The position numbers and the translations under genes were made by a program. Source: Actinomycetales bacterium (GTDB taxonomy: Bacteria; Actinomycetota; Actinomycetes; Actinomycetales; Dermatophilaceae). From it: a stretch of 64,000 nucleotides of DNA. The DNA is taken from contig JADKAO010000005.1 in NCBI GenBank assembly GCA_016715285.1, positions 1 through 64,000 on the forward strand. Direction: 5' to 3'. Of the stretch, positions 34,198 to 43,738 are shown piece after piece (the stretch's first letter is position 1; each line of letters starts with the position of its first letter). The notes below the pieces were generated by a model. It did not search any database and was not told where the DNA came from. It saw nothing but the letters and a program-made list of their open reading frames with translations.

Positions 34198-35466
34198 CTA
34201 CCGGTCAACCACGTGGGCTGCCCGGGCAAGGTCTCCGGTATGCCGTGCCGCCGCCATCGCGGTCGCCAGCACCGCGGCGGCGAACACCGCCGAGATGGCG
34301 TTGAGGGCGCCGTAACCGGGGCCGCCCACGACGACTCCGGCGACCGCACCTCCCACCGCCGCCGTGACCCCCGTGAGCAGGTCGGTGACGCCCTGAATCG
34401 CGGGGCGGGTTTGCGGCGTCGATGCCGCGGTCACCAACGTCGAGCAGGCGATCGTGCCAAAGGACCAGCCGACGCCGAGCAGGAACAGGCCGACGCCAAG
34501 CGGGATGGACGAGCCTGCCTGAGACGTGCCTGCGAGAGCAAGCGCAACCAGCAGCGTGACCCCGCCAAGTCCCAGAATCGGCGGGCTTCCCCACCGGTCG
34601 ACCGCTCGTCCGACGAGAGGGGAGAAGACATACATCCCGAGGATGTGGATGCTGATGACGAGGCCGATGACTTCGAGGTCCGCGTGCCCGTGGTCCATAT
34701 GGACAGGCGTCATGACCATGACGGCGACCATGACTGCGTGGCTCAGGGCCAAGCCAGCAGCAGCGAGCTGCAACAGACGATTCCCGCGGAGGATGGCCCA
34801 ACCTGATTGTCGACGAGGGTCAGGCTCTCCAGAACCCGTGCGGGTGGCGGCCGCCTCCGATCGGGCCAGCAGGAGCGGGTCGGGCCGAAGCCGGACCGTC
34901 ATAACGACCATCGCGGCGATGATGCCGACTCCCGCGATCACGTATGCCCCGGTCAACGGCGGGATCCCTAACCATCCCGCGACGACCTTTCCCGGACCGG
35001 AGAGGTTGGGCCCCAGGACCGACCCCACGGTCGTAGCCCAGACGACGGTGCTAAGGTCGCGGCCCCGTCGGTCAGGGGATGACAGGTCGGTCGCGGCATA
35101 CCGGCTCTGGTTGTTGGCTGCAGTGGTGCCGCCGAGCAGCGCGGCGCCGATCAACAGCATCGGGAAGGCGCCCGTACTCCCCGCGATGATCGACAACGCC
35201 GCCCCCATGACACCGATGGCATACCCCAGCGTCAGTCCAGGTCTGCGGCCTCGGCGGTCCATCACGGATGCGAGCAGCATCGTGATGACAGCCGCGCCGA
35301 GCACGGCGCTCGTTTGCGCGAGACCCGCGAAATCCTCACGGCCAGAGACGGATTTGGCCAGGAGTGCGTTGACCGAGATGGCCGCTCCCACGCCCAGGCC
35401 ACCGAGGATCTGAGTCGAGACCAGCGTGGACAGGGTGTTGTGCTGCACCAGCTCGGTCCGACTCAC
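34198..35466 (-). CDS. Major facilitator superfamily transporter
   Basis: 422 residues with twelve predicted helices, starting MSRTELVQHNTLSTLVSTQILGGLGVGAAI at 35466. MFS motifs: the loop 2-3 SVMDRRGRRPGL and, after helix 7, PLVGRAVDRWGSPPILGLGG. Probably a drug-efflux-like permease; the substrate cannot be predicted. It ends 11 bases before the GTG of the mannosyltransferase, so they may be co-transcribed. Confidence 0.88.
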   Translation of the reverse strand: MSRTELVQHNTLSTLVSTQILGGLGVGAAISVNALLAKSVSGREDFAGLAQTSAVLGAAVITMLLASVMDRRGRRPGLTLGYAIGVMGAALSIIAGSTGAFPMLLIGAALLGGTTAANNQSRYAATDLSSPDRRGRDLSTVVWATTVGSVLGPNLSGPGKVVAGWLGIPPLTGAYVIAGVGIIAAMVVMTVRLRPDPLLLARSEAAATRTGSGEPDPRRQSGWAILRGNRLLQLAAAGLALSHAVMVAVMVMTPVHMDHGHADLEVIGLVISIHILGMYVFSPLVGRAVDRWGSPPILGLGGVTLLVALALAGTSQAGSSIPLGVGLFLLGVGWSFGTIACSTLVTAASTPQTRPAIQGVTDLLTGVTAAVGGAVAGVVVGGPGYGALNAISAVFAAAVLATAMAAARHTGDLARAAHVVDR

Positions 35467-35579
35467 TACGCCAGTCTAAGGACGACAACTAGCGCCGAGA
35501 GCACGCGCGCTGCATACTGAGCACCGATGAAGTGGGCGTGCGGTCCGCTTCGCGGCCATACGCCCGTGGGGGGCCTCAC

Positions 35580-36788
35580 ATGAAACTGTCATCTGTTGTG
35601 CGCAGTGCTGTCCGGACAGGCGTCGTCGCTGTCCTGGCGCTCGCGCCGGTCGTGTTCCTCGCACCAGCAGCCAACGCCCAAGTTTCCGACGTCTACATTC
35701 CGCCCGTGATGAAGGTCGACCTCCAAGGCAAGCGCATCGACGGAGCGTCCTGGACCTTCTCCTGGTGCACCCTCTGGGATAGTGACCTCAACTGGCAGTG
35801 CAACTCGGGAGACGATTGGGCGGACCGCCCCCTCATCGGTGACACTCGGGATGGGTATGAGCAAGGGCACAACTACCTCTCATGGAACCTCCAGACGATG
35901 GGTGGCGTCTCGCCCAAAGCATCCATGGTGCTCACTGTCTGGGAGACCGCTGCCCCCGACGGCTATGTGCTGGACTCCACCAAGCAGAGCTATAGCTACA
36001 TGTGCGGCGCCTGGGTGCCTGGCGACGCCACCGTGGCTCCGTTGACTTGTGACCCGGCCGCACTCCCCGCCGGCACCCTGCCCAAAGACGGCACTCAGCC
36101 CATCCTGCTGACCAACGCACGCGAAGTCCCCCGGCTCCACTCCACGCCACCCCTGCTGTCGAAGGTCGACCAAGACGGCGCGACACTCAAAGGTGCCCGG
36201 GTCCAGGGTTGGCACTGCACCGCCTGGGGCAACGATTTGGACTGGAGTTGTGAAGCCCTCGGAACCGAGCCGACGATCGACCCGGGGGCCACGCCGAATT
36301 TCCTCGTCAACGAACTCCCCAATCGCATCCCCGCCACCCGGACGATGCCAGAGGATTACAACGCTTACGCTCGCATCATCCTGTGGGAGAGCTCTGCACC
36401 GCGCGGATACACCCTCTCAAGCACCATGTATGCCGTGGAATATGCCTGCGGGGCATGGCGGACTATCCCGGTGACGGGACGCACCGTGGAAGCCGCACTC
36501 GCGGCGAAACCGGCGACGTGTAAATCTCCCGTGCTCAAGAACAACACGTTCCGTTGGGTCAACACGAAGATAGAGAAACCGAAACCCACTCCTCACCCAG
36601 ATGAGACCCCCGCGCACCCAAGCGAGACGCCCACGCCGCCTGTCCACAACTCCACTCCGGCCGCGGGACAATCCTTGCCTGCCACTGGCTTGCGCGAGGA
36701 TGGCCCTGGTGGGCTGCTTGCCTGGGCGCTAGGTCTCGTGCTCGTGGGCGCGAGCCTGAGCGTCGTCTCGCGCCGACTGACGTCGTGA
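35580..36788 (+). CDS. Sortase-anchored surface protein with two SpaA-like domains
   Basis: 402 residues. Signal peptide (MKLSSVVRSAV, hydrophobic core, cleavage after ANA near residue 34). Two homologous domains follow, each beginning with a Lys-Val-Asp strand (KVDLQGKRIDGASW, Lys45; KVDQDGATLKGARV, Lys195) and containing the SpaA signature E-x-x-A-P-x-G-Y (ETAAPDGY, Glu122; ESSAPRGY, Glu270). Each also has a matching Cys-Trp block (WCTLW...WQC; HCTAW...WSC) and CGAW. A Pro/Thr/His-rich spacer leads to LPATG at 366-370, a hydrophobic helix and a basic tail (SRRLTS). It should be linked to peptidoglycan by a sortase, which is not in the window. Lys/Glu placement suggests intramolecular isopeptide bonds, the Cys pairs disulfides. 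Start has GGGGGG upstream. Confidence 0.88.
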   Translation: MKLSSVVRSAVRTGVVAVLALAPVVFLAPAANAQVSDVYIPPVMKVDLQGKRIDGASWTFSWCTLWDSDLNWQCNSGDDWADRPLIGDTRDGYEQGHNYLSWNLQTMGGVSPKASMVLTVWETAAPDGYVLDSTKQSYSYMCGAWVPGDATVAPLTCDPAALPAGTLPKDGTQPILLTNAREVPRLHSTPPLLSKVDQDGATLKGARVQGWHCTAWGNDLDWSCEALGTEPTIDPGATPNFLVNELPNRIPATRTMPEDYNAYARIILWESSAPRGYTLSSTMYAVEYACGAWRTIPVTGRTVEAALAAKPATCKSPVLKNNTFRWVNTKIEKPKPTPHPDETPAHPSETPTPPVHNSTPAAGQSLPATGLREDGPGGLLAWALGLVLVGASLSVVSRRLTS

Positions 36789-36809
36789 TGCCATCGGCTC
36801 AGGCTCCGG

Positions 36810-38774
36810 TTACCAACTGCCGGAGCTTGAACCGCCGATTCCGCCGCCGCTGAACGAGCCGCCTGACGAGCCGAACCCTGACCCGCCCGACGAGCCCGGC
36901 GTGGATTGGAACGTGCCGCTCGCGGTCGTGGAGAAGCTGTCGACGCCGTTGGTGATGCTTGAGAAGTCAGGGAACATCGAGCCCTGGTAGATGTACCAGC
37001 TAGGCATCATGATCTGCTGACCAGCCGCTGCCGCAGCCGCGGCAACCTGCTGGAACGTGTTGGCCCACTTGTCCGCAACGCCGAAAACGATGGCATAGGG
37101 CAGGTAACGGCTGAAGATATCTTGAGCCTCTTCCCATCGGATCTGCCCAGCCTCAGCCGTGACGAGGTATTGCTTGAACCCCAGAGACTGAGCGTAGACC
37201 GCTGAGCCTTCGGCCGTCTTGGCCGCCATCCGGTTACCGAAGAACCCCACGATCACCCCAGCCAGCGCCAGACCCAGACCCAGCACGATGCCCGAGGGGA
37301 TAGGGAATCCAACCCCAGCGGTGCGATCGACAGCTCGCGAACCCGTGCCCCAGAAGAAGGCGCTCATGATTCCTCCGCCCACGAGGAGACCGCTGAGCAC
37401 CCGCCAGACATTTCGGGTCGTGTCGGGAGATGACCGGAACCACCGCCGCGACAACGTCTCGCCGTACATCTGGCTCTTGACCGTGGCCAAGGTCTGGGCG
37501 AACGTGTTCTTCAGATCCGACAACGTGACTGGATTGCCCTGGCTGAAGATGCCGTTAAGCAGCGACTGCTCGTAGGGCCGCAGCGGTTCAGGACCCTCCT
37601 GCCGCAAGAGCGTGAGCTTCCAGTCGGTGCGCGCGAACATCCCGCCCCCCGGGAGCTCCTCGATCTGCAAATACCCCCGCACCGCGAGGTCGATTACCGT
37701 CGCTGAAACGTCGATAGTGTCGGCCGATTCGTCGATGATGGTGCCGACCAGCCCCGGCTGAACCCCGGGAGGTGGGGCAAATTGCACGGCGACTGTAGGA
37801 GTCTTGCCACGTTTGACGGGGATGGGAGGGGCGCCGGCACCGGGAGGAAGCCCTGGTGTTAGCCCCGGGGTCAACCCGGCATACCACTCGTCACGGCCGC
37901 GGGTCGCGACGAGCGACCCCATTCCCAGCAGGGCGAGTAGTGGGGCGAGGACACCGCCCCCGTAAGAGGCCCAAGTGAGGAGCCTGGCCGGGCCAGCTTC
38001 CAGGCTCGACCCGCCGGTACGAATGTCGGGCTTGAGCTCCCCGAATACTGCGCGTGGGTAAGCCAATGCGATGGTCAGGTCTTCGTTGGTGTTGAGGTTG
38101 GCGACCCGGAACTGGACGGACTGCCCAGGTGCTCCGGTTTGGTCGCACGGTGCGACCTCGCCGCGGGTGCACCGTGTGGCCGTCGCTGGGCCTGGTCCCC
38201 GGACGTTGATCGTCGCGGCGGCCTTGCTGATCGGGTCGCTAGTGAAGACGTTGTAGTAGAACTCCGCGGTGTCCTTGTTGACCGCATCGGCCGAGTTCGT
38301 CATGTCGTTGACGACGTTGGCGAGACGGTATTTGACGATGTAGGTCTGGGTGCCGCGCACTGTCACGTTGGCTGACCCGATCTTGATCGTGACCGTCGAG
38401 CCATTGTCCGTCAGCGCCACGTTGGCGTTGGCGCCCGTGGGGCTCGTGACACTGACGCCCGTCATCGCGTAATAACGATAGGCCTCCGGCTGATCAGCAA
38501 CCCCTTGCCGGACAACGATATTGCGATAGATGCCGTGACGCTCGCCCAGCGCAGCGTCGAACGAGTAGCGAATGGTCTCGGTGACGTCGACTGCTCCCGT
38601 GCGGTCGAGGACGAAGTCGCTCGTCATCTCCGGCATGGTGTCGACGGCGACGAAACCAGCGAGCGAATCAGCCGCCGCAGCCCTCGGCGCCATGAGGTAT
38701 GCCGTCCCACCGGCTAGCCCCAGCGTCAGCAGGAGCACGGCATACAGCCGCTTGGTGAGCGTGCGTGCGGTCAT
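36810..38774 (-). CDS. DUF2207 membrane protein
   Basis: 654 residues. Signal peptide/first helix (LYAVLLLTLGLAGGTAYLM), then an extracytoplasmic DUF2207 domain (DFVLDRTGAVDVTETIRYSFD, RHGIYRNIVVRQG, YIVKYRLANVVNDM), one helix near residue 265, a cytoplasmic region, two more helices near residues 455-510, and a Gly/Ser-rich C-terminus (GFGSSGGSFSGGGIGGSSSG). Members are common next to smpB in actinobacteria and of unknown function. It overlaps smpB by four bases and is translationally coupled. Confidence 0.9.
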   Translation of the reverse strand: MTARTLTKRLYAVLLLTLGLAGGTAYLMAPRAAAADSLAGFVAVDTMPEMTSDFVLDRTGAVDVTETIRYSFDAALGERHGIYRNIVVRQGVADQPEAYRYYAMTGVSVTSPTGANANVALTDNGSTVTIKIGSANVTVRGTQTYIVKYRLANVVNDMTNSADAVNKDTAEFYYNVFTSDPISKAAATINVRGPGPATATRCTRGEVAPCDQTGAPGQSVQFRVANLNTNEDLTIALAYPRAVFGELKPDIRTGGSSLEAGPARLLTWASYGGGVLAPLLALLGMGSLVATRGRDEWYAGLTPGLTPGLPPGAGAPPIPVKRGKTPTVAVQFAPPPGVQPGLVGTIIDESADTIDVSATVIDLAVRGYLQIEELPGGGMFARTDWKLTLLRQEGPEPLRPYEQSLLNGIFSQGNPVTLSDLKNTFAQTLATVKSQMYGETLSRRWFRSSPDTTRNVWRVLSGLLVGGGIMSAFFWGTGSRAVDRTAGVGFPIPSGIVLGLGLALAGVIVGFFGNRMAAKTAEGSAVYAQSLGFKQYLVTAEAGQIRWEEAQDIFSRYLPYAIVFGVADKWANTFQQVAAAAAAAGQQIMMPSWYIYQGSMFPDFSSITNGVDSFSTTASGTFQSTPGSSGGSGFGSSGGSFSGGGIGGSSSGSW

Positions 38775-39250
38775 CGTTCGCTCCTGGAGTGGATGGCTCG
38801 ATCGGCCTCGCGACGGTCCTGGCGTTCACGCAGAGCCTGTCGCTTGTCATAGAGCTTCTTGCCGGTCGCGAGCGCGATCTCGACCTTGGCGTAGCCGTCT
38901 TTGAAGTAGAGCGCGAGCGGCACGATGGTGCGGCCCTTCTCGCGGGTCTTGCTCTCGATCTTGAGCAACTCGTCCCGGTGGAGCAGCAGCTTGCGCTTGC
39001 GGCGCGGGGCGTGGTTGTTCCATGTGCCCTGGGTGTACTCGGGGATGTGGACGCCCTCCAGCCAGAGTTCATCTCCGGAGAACGCCGCGTAACCATCGAC
39101 CAGAGAGCATCGACCCGCACGCAGGGCCTTAACTTCGGTGCCCCACAGCGAGATTCCTGCTTCGAAAGTGTCTTCGATGTGGTAGTCGTGACGTGCTTTA
39201 CGGTTGCTCGCGATGACCTTCCGGCCTAGTTGCTTGGCCACGTGGCCCAT
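38771..39250 (-). CDS. smpB: SsrA-binding protein SmpB
   Basis: 159 residues from MGHVAKQLGRKVIASNRKARHDYHIED (ATG 39250); GTG 39241 is an alternative at better spacing from AAGGGGAGG. Core motifs: FEAGISLWGTEVKALRAGRCSLVDGYA, EYTQGTWNNHAPRRKRKLLLH and LYFKDGYAKVEIALATGKKLYDKR. Partner of tmRNA in trans-translation; ssrA lies 6.2 kb downstream in the same orientation. Immediately follows the FtsX-linked M23 peptidase gene, a conserved actinobacterial order. Confidence 0.95.
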   Translation of the reverse strand: MGHVAKQLGRKVIASNRKARHDYHIEDTFEAGISLWGTEVKALRAGRCSLVDGYAAFSGDELWLEGVHIPEYTQGTWNNHAPRRKRKLLLHRDELLKIESKTREKGRTIVPLALYFKDGYAKVEIALATGKKLYDKRQALRERQDRREADRAIHSRSER

Positions 39251-39340
39251 CCCTCCCCTTAGGCGGACAGTGGGCGACAGGGTCACCGCCACCGAATGAC
39301 CAGGTTACCTTCTTGCCGATAAAGGCTGCCGGGACGCCCG

Positions 39341-40672
39341 TCAGATCCAGGCGATGGGGTTGGTACGCACGCCGTCCTCGACGGTTTCGAAGTGCAGGTG
39401 GCAGCCCGTGGAGTGACCGGTAGTCCCCGAGTAGCCGATGAGTTGACCGCGGACGACTGGCCCACTCGCCACGACGATCCGGCTGAGGTGGTTATACGTT
39501 GTGGCCAGACCCACCCCACGCACGATGCCGTGGGAGATGACGATGCGGTTGCCGTAGCTGTAGAACATGCCGGACTGGATGACCGTGCCAGTCGCCGTCG
39601 CGTAGACGGGGGTGCCGCACGAGATGCCGAAGTCGATACCAGCGTGCAGTTGATAGACACCGGTCACCGGATTGAGCCGCCAGGCATACCCGGACGTGAT
39701 CGGCGCATTGGCGGGGTAGTTCAGGAATCCGCCCTTGGCACCTGGTGCGGCGTCGCTCTTCGGCGGTGGCGTATAGGTCTTGTTAGCGGCAGCTGCCTCG
39801 GCGGCCTTCTTGGCCTCGGCGGCGACTCGGGCGGCTTCAGCTTCGCGGGCCTTGCGCGCTTCTTCGACAAGGACCAGTCGCAGTCGTTCTTGTTCAGCCT
39901 CGGCCTGCGCGAGGAGCTTGAGCTCGTTGGCCTTACGGGCTTCGACGTCAGCGGCAAGTTGTGCATGCGTGGCGACGAGCGCATCAACGGCATCTTTGGC
40001 CTGCTGGGCCGTGGCCTTGGCGGCGTTGGCAGCGACCAAGGCGCTTTCGGCTTGCCGTTTGAGGTCCTCGACCTCAGCCTTGACGGCATTGAGATAGGCC
40101 TTAGTTGCTTCACCGTCGGCTCGGGACGACGCGAGCCGACCGATCGCTTCGTTCGTCATCGCCGTCACGGTGTCAGCGAGCACAAGCCTGGTCGCGAAAT
40201 CGTCTGGGCTGGTCGCACCGAGCGCGATGGATAGCTGGCTATCACCTCCGCCTTGGAACATATCTGCGGCGAAAGCGTCCAGGTCCCGCTGAGTCTCGTC
40301 AAGAGATGCGGCATTGACCGCGAGACGCTCGGTGGCGCGGGCTTCGTTCGCCTTGGCTACCTGGAGTGCGACACCGATCTCAGCGTTGCGTTTGGCCGCC
40401 GCTTGGGCCGCGGCCTGAGCTTGGGCAAGGGTGGCTTGAGCCGCTGGCAGCTTGGCTTGCGCGTCTTTGAGCGCGAGGTATGCCGTGACCAATTCGGCTG
40501 ACGTGCCTTCTACCTGATCCTGGAGGAGTTGCACTTGTTTGTCGGCACGATCCTTGTCGTCGCCCGTGTCCGCTGCGGCGTGTGGGGCCAAGCCGAACGA
40601 GAGCAGGCAGGCGAGCGCGACCGGTGTCGCGGCATACCGCCGCCACCTCGCACTTTGCGCACGTGTGCTCAT
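39341..40672 (-). CDS. Secreted M23 peptidoglycan endopeptidase with coiled coil (FtsEX-linked, RipC/EnvC-like)
   Basis: 443 residues from MSTRAQSARWRRYAATPVALACLL (40672, GGGAG upstream). Signal peptide ending near APHAAA. Long coiled coil of Ala/Gln/Lys/Glu heptads from about residue 35 to 300 (for example VATHAQLAADVEARKANELKLL). The C-terminal lytic M23 domain has HAGIDFGISCGTPVYATATGTV and CHLHFETV zinc-site motifs. The layout matches peptidoglycan hydrolases activated by FtsEX, whose genes are directly upstream, so it should split septal peptidoglycan at division. Confidence 0.92.
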   Translation of the reverse strand: MSTRAQSARWRRYAATPVALACLLSFGLAPHAAADTGDDKDRADKQVQLLQDQVEGTSAELVTAYLALKDAQAKLPAAQATLAQAQAAAQAAAKRNAEIGVALQVAKANEARATERLAVNAASLDETQRDLDAFAADMFQGGGDSQLSIALGATSPDDFATRLVLADTVTAMTNEAIGRLASSRADGEATKAYLNAVKAEVEDLKRQAESALVAANAAKATAQQAKDAVDALVATHAQLAADVEARKANELKLLAQAEAEQERLRLVLVEEARKAREAEAARVAAEAKKAAEAAAANKTYTPPPKSDAAPGAKGGFLNYPANAPITSGYAWRLNPVTGVYQLHAGIDFGISCGTPVYATATGTVIQSGMFYSYGNRIVISHGIVRGVGLATTYNHLSRIVVASGPVVRGQLIGYSGTTGHSTGCHLHFETVEDGVRTNPIAWI

Positions 40673-40686
40673 GCTTTCTCCCGGCT

Positions 40687-41595
40687 TCACACTCGAAGGT
40701 ATCGTCTCAAGGTAAACCACGACGTGACGGAGGCCAAGGCAATAACGCCTCCGAGAATGATCGGCCCGATTGCGAACACATCGCCGGTGCCAATAAACGC
40801 CGTGTCGAGCAACGCTTTACTGAGATACCCGCTCACCCCGTAGTGCACGGTGGCGTAGAGCAAGGCCAGCGCGAGTGCTGAACCGACAATTGACGAGACC
40901 ACGGTCTCGAGAATGAAGGGCAGTTGGATCGTGGCATTGGACGCCCCGACAAGGCGCATGATCCCGGTTTCGCGCCGCCGGGAGAACGCGGTCTGCCGGA
41001 TCGTCGTGGACATGAGCAGGATCGCCGCCACAATCATGAGGCCTGACAGCGCGATGGCGCCCCACGAGACAACGTTCATGAAAGCAAAGAACCTGTCGAG
41101 GAGTTGCTTCTGGTCCTGGACGCGGCCGACGCCCGGCGCACCTTGGAAGGACGACACAATGACGTCGTATTTGGCGGCGTCAGTCAACGACACGCGGAAG
41201 GAATCGGCGAAGGCTCGTTCGGTTGCTTGCTCGCCAAGAGGCGAGTTCTTGAATTGCTCTTTGAACCGCTTGAAGGCATCGGCCTGTGATTCATAAAAGA
41301 TGTCTTTGACGGGCGGCCGCATTTGCTCGAGTTGGGTGCGGATCTGGTCGCGCTGAGCTTGGGTGGTGGCCTTTCCTGCACACGAGGGGTATTGCGAACC
41401 CTCGACGCAGAGGAACACGGACACCTGGACGCGGTCGTACCAGTAGTCCTTCATCGTGTCGACCTGCCGGTTGGCCAGCAGACCGAGGCCGAGGAGATAC
41501 ATCGAGATCATGGTGACGAGGATGACCGAGATGGCCATGGATAGGTTGCGGCGAAGACCGCCGGCACTCTCGCGTAGAACGAAACTGATCTTCAT
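40687..41595 (-). CDS. ftsX: Cell-division protein FtsX
   Basis: 302 residues. Four membrane helices: one at the N-terminus (LSMAISVILVTMISMYLLGLGLLA), a large extracellular loop (residues about 45-170, with a Cys pair in FLCVEGSQYPSCAG) and three more at the C-terminus. Typical motif FSRRRETGIMRLVGASNATIQLPF in the cytoplasmic loop. Works with FtsE to transmit a signal to the M23 hydrolase encoded 14 bases downstream. Overlaps ftsE by four bases. Confidence 0.95.
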   Translation of the reverse strand: MKISFVLRESAGGLRRNLSMAISVILVTMISMYLLGLGLLANRQVDTMKDYWYDRVQVSVFLCVEGSQYPSCAGKATTQAQRDQIRTQLEQMRPPVKDIFYESQADAFKRFKEQFKNSPLGEQATERAFADSFRVSLTDAAKYDVIVSSFQGAPGVGRVQDQKQLLDRFFAFMNVVSWGAIALSGLMIVAAILLMSTTIRQTAFSRRRETGIMRLVGASNATIQLPFILETVVSSIVGSALALALLYATVHYGVSGYLSKALLDTAFIGTGDVFAIGPIILGGVIALASVTSWFTLRRYLRV

Positions 41596-42386
41596 TCCGC
41601 CGCACCTGCGTCCCGCGTCGAGCGGCCCAGCCGCGGCAAGCGCAACGTCCTTGTCGGTGTGTCATCAGCCGCGGTTTCGCCTTCACCGGGCAATGCTGAC
41701 GTCGACGTGCCGTAGACGCCCTCTGCTTGGTCGCGGACAATTCGACCCTGCGCCAGCTCGACCACTCGTTTGGCGAAATTGTCCACGATACTGTGGTCGT
41801 GCGTGGCCATCATGACGGTCGTGCCGGATCGGTTGATCCGGTCCAGCAGGCTGACGATGCCGTCGCTGGTTGCCGGGTCGAGGTTTCCGGTGGGTTCGTC
41901 GGCTAGCAGGATCGTCGGTTTGTTGACGATGGCGCGGGCAATCGCGACGCGTTGCTGTTCGCCGCCAGAGAGCTGGTGCGGGAAACGCTTCTCTTTGCCG
42001 CTCAAGCCAACGACGCGGAGGGTTTCGGGCACCGTCTGGCGGATGACGGCTCGGGACTTGCCGATAACTTGGAGTGCGAAGGCGACATTCTCGTAGACCG
42101 TCTTGCCCGGCAAGAGCCGGAAATCCTGGAACACGGTGCCGATTTCGCGACGCATGAGCGGCACTCGCCGATCCGGTAGGGAGCCCAGGTCGCGGCCCGC
42201 GACGAGCACGGTGCCCCTGGTGGCGCGTTCCTCACGCAGCGCGAGGCGAAGCAGGGTCGACTTACCAGAGCCGGATTGCCCGACAACGAAGACGAACTCG
42301 CCGCGCTCGACCTCCATGGAGACCTCATCCAACGCTGGGCGAGCAGCGTTGGGGTAGGTCTTGGTGACCTGGTCAAAAAGGATCAT
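41592..42386 (-). CDS. ftsE: Cell-division ATP-binding protein FtsE
   Basis: 264 residues. ABC ATPase: Walker A GQSGSGKSTL, VFQDFRLLPGKTVYENVAFAL, signature LSGGEQQRVAIARAI, Walker B ILLADEPTGNLDP, MATHDHSIVD. About 40 residues longer than E. coli FtsE at the C-terminus, an Asp/Glu/Thr-rich extension (EGETAADDTPTRT) seen in actinobacteria. Drives FtsX at the septum. Confidence 0.95.
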   Translation of the reverse strand: MILFDQVTKTYPNAARPALDEVSMEVERGEFVFVVGQSGSGKSTLLRLALREERATRGTVLVAGRDLGSLPDRRVPLMRREIGTVFQDFRLLPGKTVYENVAFALQVIGKSRAVIRQTVPETLRVVGLSGKEKRFPHQLSGGEQQRVAIARAIVNKPTILLADEPTGNLDPATSDGIVSLLDRINRSGTTVMMATHDHSIVDNFAKRVVELAQGRIVRDQAEGVYGTSTSALPGEGETAADDTPTRTLRLPRLGRSTRDAGAAE

Positions 42387-42520
42387 GCGGGTCTCCGGTT
42401 GGCAACACGAGCAGTCAGCAGAGTACGGGTGTGACCTGAGAAACGCATGTTACGCGTGTGACTGGCGTGGCGCGAGTGTCTGTGAGCTGTCCGCAGCCGC
42501 GCGACAGCCGGGAAACCGGG

Positions 42521-43633
42521 CTACTCGGAGGCGCGCTCCGCGTTGCGCTTCCAGCGGATGCCGGCCTCGATGAAGTCGTCAATGTCCCCGTCAAAGACCG
42601 CGCTCGGGTTGCCGACCTCGTGTTCGGTTCGCAGGTCTTTGACCATTTGGTAAGGCTGCAACACGTAGGACCGCATCTGGTCACCCCACGAGGCCTTGAT
42701 GTCGCCAGCCATTTCCTTCTTGGTGGCGGCTTCTTCGGCCTTCTTCTGCAGGAGCAGGCGGGACTGCAGGACGCGCAGAGCGGCGGCGCGGTTTTGGATC
42801 TGGGACTTCTCGTTTTGCATCGACACGACGATGCCGGTGGGGATGTGGGTCATCCGGACGGCCGAGTCGGTGGTGTTGACGCTCTGACCGCCAGGCCCTG
42901 AAGACCGGAAGACGTCGACCTTGAGCTCGTTCTCAGGGATCTCGATGTGGTCGGTCTGCTCGATGAGCGGGACGACTTCGACGGCGGCGAATGACGTCTG
43001 GCGGCGGCCTTGGTTGTCAAACGGGCTGATCCGGACGAGCCGGTGGGTGCCGGCCTCGACTGAGAGGTGACCGAAGGCGTAGGGCACCTTGACCTCAAAG
43101 GTCGCCGATTTGAGGCCGGCCTCCTCGGCATACGAGGTGTCAAGCACTGCGGTTGGGTACCCATGGCGCTCGGCCCATCGCAGATACATCCGCAGGAGCA
43201 TCTCGGCGAAGTCGGCCGCATCGACCCCGCCGGCGCCGGAGCGGATGGTGACGACGGCCTCACGGGCGTCCCATTCGCCAGCGAGCAGGGTGCGGATTTC
43301 GAGGGCGTCGAGGTCTTTTTTGATCTTGGCGAGTTCGAGCTCGGCTTCGGCGAGCGTGTCGGCGTCGCCTTCTTCGGTGCCCATCTCGACGAGGACTTCG
43401 AGGTCTTCGATGCGGGCGTCCATTCCGATGACGCGGTCGCGCTCGGCGTTGGCGCGCGACAGTGCGGAGGTGATCTGTTGGGCCGCTTCGGGGTCATCCC
43501 ACAGGTCGGGGACGCTGGCCTGCCGCTCGAGCTCGGTGATCTGGGTGGCGAGCGCCTCGAGCCCGGTGACCTCGCGCACCGTATCCATGGTTGCGCGCAG
43601 AGTTTTGATTTCTTCCGGGAAGTCGACGGCCAT
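42521..43633 (-). CDS. prfB: Peptide chain release factor 2
   Basis: 370 residues from ATG 43633 (MAVDFPEEIKTLRATMDTV). Recognises UGA and UAA: the SPF tripeptide is in RLVRISPFDNQGRR and the catalytic GGQ in SSGPGGQSVNTTDSAV near residue 247. Unlike enterobacterial prfB there is no in-frame UGA or frameshift signal near codon 26: the frame is open throughout. It heads the prfB-ftsE-ftsX-M23-smpB run. The 134-base gap before ftsE may hold a second promoter. Confidence 0.95.
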   Translation of the reverse strand: MAVDFPEEIKTLRATMDTVREVTGLEALATQITELERQASVPDLWDDPEAAQQITSALSRANAERDRVIGMDARIEDLEVLVEMGTEEGDADTLAEAELELAKIKKDLDALEIRTLLAGEWDAREAVVTIRSGAGGVDAADFAEMLLRMYLRWAERHGYPTAVLDTSYAEEAGLKSATFEVKVPYAFGHLSVEAGTHRLVRISPFDNQGRRQTSFAAVEVVPLIEQTDHIEIPENELKVDVFRSSGPGGQSVNTTDSAVRMTHIPTGIVVSMQNEKSQIQNRAAALRVLQSRLLLQKKAEEAATKKEMAGDIKASWGDQMRSYVLQPYQMVKDLRTEHEVGNPSAVFDGDIDDFIEAGIRWKRNAERASE

Positions 43634-43738
43634 AACGCTCAAGCCTACGGCTAGCCGCGCCGAGCCGGGGAACGGTGGGTGGTGTCACGCCACCGTCGTC
43701 ACGGCGATCTGGGGGCCTTTTCCCACCAGGAGTGCTCG

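Noticed and set aside
42521..43633. Programmed +1 frameshift in prfB
   Set aside because: No in-frame UGA or CUUUGA-like slip site near codon 26; the frame is continuous.
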